A stretch of DNA of 6,177 nt from Candidatus Competibacteraceae bacterium. Its GTDB lineage: Bacteria > Pseudomonadota > Gammaproteobacteria > Competibacterales > Competibacteraceae. Shown one piece after another: positions 5,529 to 6,177 of the stretch. The stretch spans positions 1 to 6,177 of the forward strand of contig JAGRHK010000111.1 in NCBI GenBank assembly GCA_020444985.1, written 5' to 3'. Every line of letters begins with the position of its first letter. Positions within the stretch are counted from its first letter, which is position 1. The notes under the pieces were generated by a model. The model was not told the origin of the DNA, ran no database searches, and saw nothing but the letters and a program-made list of their open reading frames with translations. Both the position numbers and the translations under genes were made by a program.

Positions 5529-6177
5529 GGGCTGGCTCCTGCCCGTGTCGTCACACGTTCCTCCCTGGCGCGCGCTATCACGGGTCCGTACAGGCGATGG
5601 GCGACGAGGAGGACCGAGAGCAACAATGCGCAACTCAGTGGCCAAACGAACAAGGATTGGCGCGGCCGGAAATATTCCGCATCCCGGGCAACTGGCTCCA
5701 ATTGATCCAATTCCTGATAAATGGCTTTCAGAGAGGCAAGATCAGTGGCGCGAAAATAGCGGCCGCCGGTTATTTTGGCGATGTCTCGCAGCGTCGCTTC
5801 ATCCAGGTCAGCGGAAGGATTGATGATTTGCGGACCAAGGAAGGTATCGCGGCGCATCGGTTTCGCGCCTAAACCGATGGTGTAAATGCGCATACTGTGT
5901 TCAGCCGCCAGTTTGGCTGCTTGGCGCGGCATCACCTCTCCGGCGGTGTTCGTCCCGTCTGTTAGCAAAATCAGTACCCGCTCCCGAACGTGGGAGTCTC
6001 GCAGTCGTTTCAGCGCCAGCCCGATGGCGTCGCCGATGGCGGTTTCTTTTCCTGCCAGACCCACGATGGACTCATTAAGCAGGGTCGCGACGACATTGCG
6101 ATCAAAGGTCAACGGAGCTTGTAAATAAGCCTGCGCGCCAAACAGAATCAGTCCAAGCCGGTCGCCAGTGCGTTGTG
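5525..6177 (-). CDS. batA: BatA, VWA-domain membrane protein (N-terminus beyond window)
   Basis: The last 216 residues of BatA; the frame is open to the right edge, where it reads QRTGDRLGLILFG, the expected middle of a BatA VWA domain. The TTG at 6110-6112 is not a start, since conserved sequence (AQAYLQAPLTFDRN) runs straight through it. In visible numbering, Thr23 in APLTFD and Asp73 in LLTDGTNT are metal-site (MIDAS) residues; the DxSxS motif would be off-window. ITGGRYFRATD is the usual late VWA strand, and residues 175-193 are the C-terminal membrane helix (LFVWPLSCALLLSVLLVAH), followed by a short basic tail. Full BatA is about 320-340 residues, so about a third is missing. The TGA overlaps the batB ATG (5525-5528). 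BatA is thought to act with BatB and a MoxR ATPase at the inner membrane. Confidence 0.93.
   Translation of the reverse strand, partial: QRTGDRLGLILFGAQAYLQAPLTFDRNVVATLLNESIVGLAGKETAIGDAIGLALKRLRDSHVRERVLILLTDGTNTAGEVMPRQAAKLAAEHSMRIYTIGLGAKPMRRDTFLGPQIINPSADLDEATLRDIAKITGGRYFRATDLASLKAIYQELDQLEPVARDAEYFRPRQSLFVWPLSCALLLSVLLVAHRLYGPVIARAREERVTTRAGASP
5536..5540 (-). promoter_or_regulatory. Ribosome binding site that fixes the batB start
   Basis: On the minus strand AGGAG is followed by seven bases (CCAGCCC) and then the ATG at 5526-5528. It lies within the last codons of batA. This favours the internal ATG over the start at 5645, whose extra 39 residues would merely be batA read in another frame. 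Confidence 0.7.

Noticed and set aside
5529..5645. N-terminal extension of batB to a start at 5645
   Set aside because: The extra 39 residues are the end of batA read in another frame and show no BatB-like sequence. AGGAG plus the ATGA overlap support the start at 5528.

Overview
The window is moderately GC-rich, densely coded bacterial DNA. Its core is the 3' part of a Bat (Bacteroides aerotolerance-type) operon on the minus strand, read from the right edge leftwards: batA, then a fused batB/batC, then batD. A gammaproteobacterium is likely but not proven. This rests on the fusion of the BatB von Willebrand factor A (VWA) domain to BatC-type TPRs, on the BatC-like C-terminal motif 'RIPDDPSGLLRRKF', and on the compact batA-batBC-batD order with overlapping or nearly abutting genes. 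I do not assign a genus.

Layout from left to right: (1) 2-631, plus strand, the 3' part of a metallo-beta-lactamase-fold hydrolase of the COG1237 type, cut by the left edge. (2) 632-802, an AT-rich intergenic region with a perfect 13-bp inverted repeat (647-659 / 772-784) enclosing 112 bases, a weak candidate promoter and small hairpins. (3) 803-1618, plus strand, a transglutaminase-like cysteine-protease-fold protein. (4) 1619-1689, a short convergent gap with no strong terminator. (5) 1690-3531, minus strand, batD. (6) 3546-5528, minus strand, batB/batC, interrupted by one in-frame amber codon at 5031-5033. (7) 5525 to the right edge, minus strand, the 3' part of batA.

The Bat proteins are thought to form an envelope complex, usually encoded next to a MoxR AAA+ ATPase and a DUF58 protein. 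BatA and BatB place VWA metal-binding domains at the membrane, BatC supplies TPR protein-binding repeats, and BatD is a large secreted, membrane-anchored protein. The MoxR and DUF58 genes would be expected beyond the right edge.

I see no clearly new multi-gene system. The observations most worth checking are the lone TAG that splits an otherwise intact batB/batC, the 60-bp tandem array inside that gene, the inverted-repeat element before the transglutaminase gene, and a Ser where the catalytic His of transglutaminases would normally be.
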